Below, piece after piece: positions 63,484 to 64,000 of a DNA stretch of 64,000 nt. The stretch is from positions 62,001 through 126,000 of the forward strand of contig NZ_QPIB01000001.1 of NCBI RefSeq assembly GCF_003671765.1. Direction: 5' to 3'. Each line of letters opens with the position of its first letter. The first letter of the stretch is position 1. This stretch comes from Xenophilus sp. E41 (GTDB lineage: Bacteria; Pseudomonadota; Gammaproteobacteria; Burkholderiales; Burkholderiaceae_C). The notes beneath the pieces are model-generated. The model was not told the DNA's origin and made no database searches. It saw nothing but the letters and a program-made list of their open reading frames with translations. The position numbers and the translations under genes were made by a program.

Positions 63484-64000
63484 TCAGCCCCGCGGGTCGG
63501 TCATTCGCGCGCGCTCCTCCAGTGCCCGCTGCCGCACGTGGCAGCCCTCGAGGTGGTCGTTGACCAGCCCCATGGCCTGCATGAAGGCGTAGACGGTGGT
63601 GGGCCCGACGAAACTCCATCCGCGCTTCTTCAGGTCCTTGGACATCGCGATGGATTCGGGCGATGTCGTGGCCGCCTGCAGCGCCGCCAGCGTCATGCGT
63701 TTCGGGCGGCTCGCCCGGTCGGGCTCGAAGCCCCAGGCGTAACGCGCGAGCGAGCCGAACTCCTCGCGCAGCTTCAGCACCTGTTTCGCGTTGTTGATCG
63801 CCGATTCGATCTTGCCCCGGTGGCGCACGATGCCCGCATCGCCCAGCAGCCGCGCCACGTCCTTCTCGCCGAAGCGCGCCATGCGCTCGGCGTCGAAGTT
63901 CGCGAAAGCGGCACGAAAGGCCTCGCGCTTGTTGAGGATCGTGAGCCAGCTCAGGCCGGACTGGAAGCCCTCGAGGCAGAGCTTCTCGAACAGCCGCCGC
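63484..64000 (-). CDS. tag: 3-methyladenine DNA glycosylase I (Tag), 5'-truncated by window edge
   Basis: The C-terminal about 171 residues of Tag. The frame continues through the right edge, with LFEKLCLEGFQSGLSWLTILNKREAFRAAFANFD upstream of the MARFGEKDVARLL segment. The helix-hairpin-helix fold segments GIVRHRGKIESAINNAKQVL and the C-terminal LKKRGWSFVGPTTVYAFMQAMGLVNDHLEGCHVR (zinc-binding Cys/His tail) are diagnostic. It removes 3-methyladenine from DNA. The N-terminal Cys of the zinc site lies outside the window. Confidence 0.95.
   Translation of the reverse strand, partial: RRLFEKLCLEGFQSGLSWLTILNKREAFRAAFANFDAERMARFGEKDVARLLGDAGIVRHRGKIESAINNAKQVLKLREEFGSLARYAWGFEPDRASRPKRMTLAALQAATTSPESIAMSKDLKKRGWSFVGPTTVYAFMQAMGLVNDHLEGCHVRQRALEERARMTDPRG

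Overview
The window looks like chromosome from a high-GC betaproteobacterium of the Burkholderiales, most likely Comamonadaceae. This is inferred from the very GC-rich coding style, the Bug-type tricarboxylate-binding proteins, the beta-type flagellar gene order under FlhDC, and a 17-bp intergenic near-palindrome of the form GCTAC-N7-ATAGC that I associate with that family. I see no rRNA, tRNA, CRISPR, insertion sequence or prophage.

Layout. Positions 1-1640 hold two tandem Bug-family periplasmic solute-binding proteins, the first cut by the window edge. Positions 1964-6815 hold an overlapping pair of c-di-GMP genes (GGDEF-EAL, then PAS-GGDEF), followed by an orphan LuxR-type response regulator (7054-7686) whose phosphoacceptor Asp is replaced by Glu. 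Positions 7695-43979 form a nearly complete flagellar island. On the minus strand lies fliFGHIJKLMNOPQR, with divergent fliE, then fliC-fliD-fliS-fliT on the minus strand. On the plus strand follow flhDC, motAB and flhBAF-fliA. The minus strand then carries flgM-flgN and flgA, and the plus strand flgBCDEFGHIJKL. No chemotaxis genes and no flhG are present in the window.

Positions 43989-51199 hold three related HDOD proteins with degenerate EAL-like N-termini. One sits directly behind flgL, and two bracket a large membrane GGDEF-EAL protein. Positions 51450-57417 hold housekeeping and stress genes: psd, an HxlR-like regulator, an FKBP prolyl isomerase, and grpE-dnaK-dnaJ with clear terminators. 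After a 782-bp non-coding stretch come prkA-yeaH-spoVR (58200-62975), a small unknown gene, and the 3' part of tag (3-methyladenine DNA glycosylase I), cut by the right edge.

How it fits together. FlhDC should switch on the hook-basal-body genes and fliA. FliA (sigma-28), held back by FlgM until the hook is finished, should switch on late genes. Reading the intergenic regions, I find sigma-28-like sites (TCAAG or TAAAG, 14 nt, then GCCGAnnA) in front of flgM, in front of the GGDEF-EAL/GGDEF pair at 1964, and in front of both EAL-like/HDOD genes at 46522 and 51199. The c-di-GMP and HDOD genes around the island therefore appear to be wired into the late flagellar regulon. That is the main candidate for something not yet described here. 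A near-perfect sigma-54 site precedes prkA. All promoter calls are by eye and untested.
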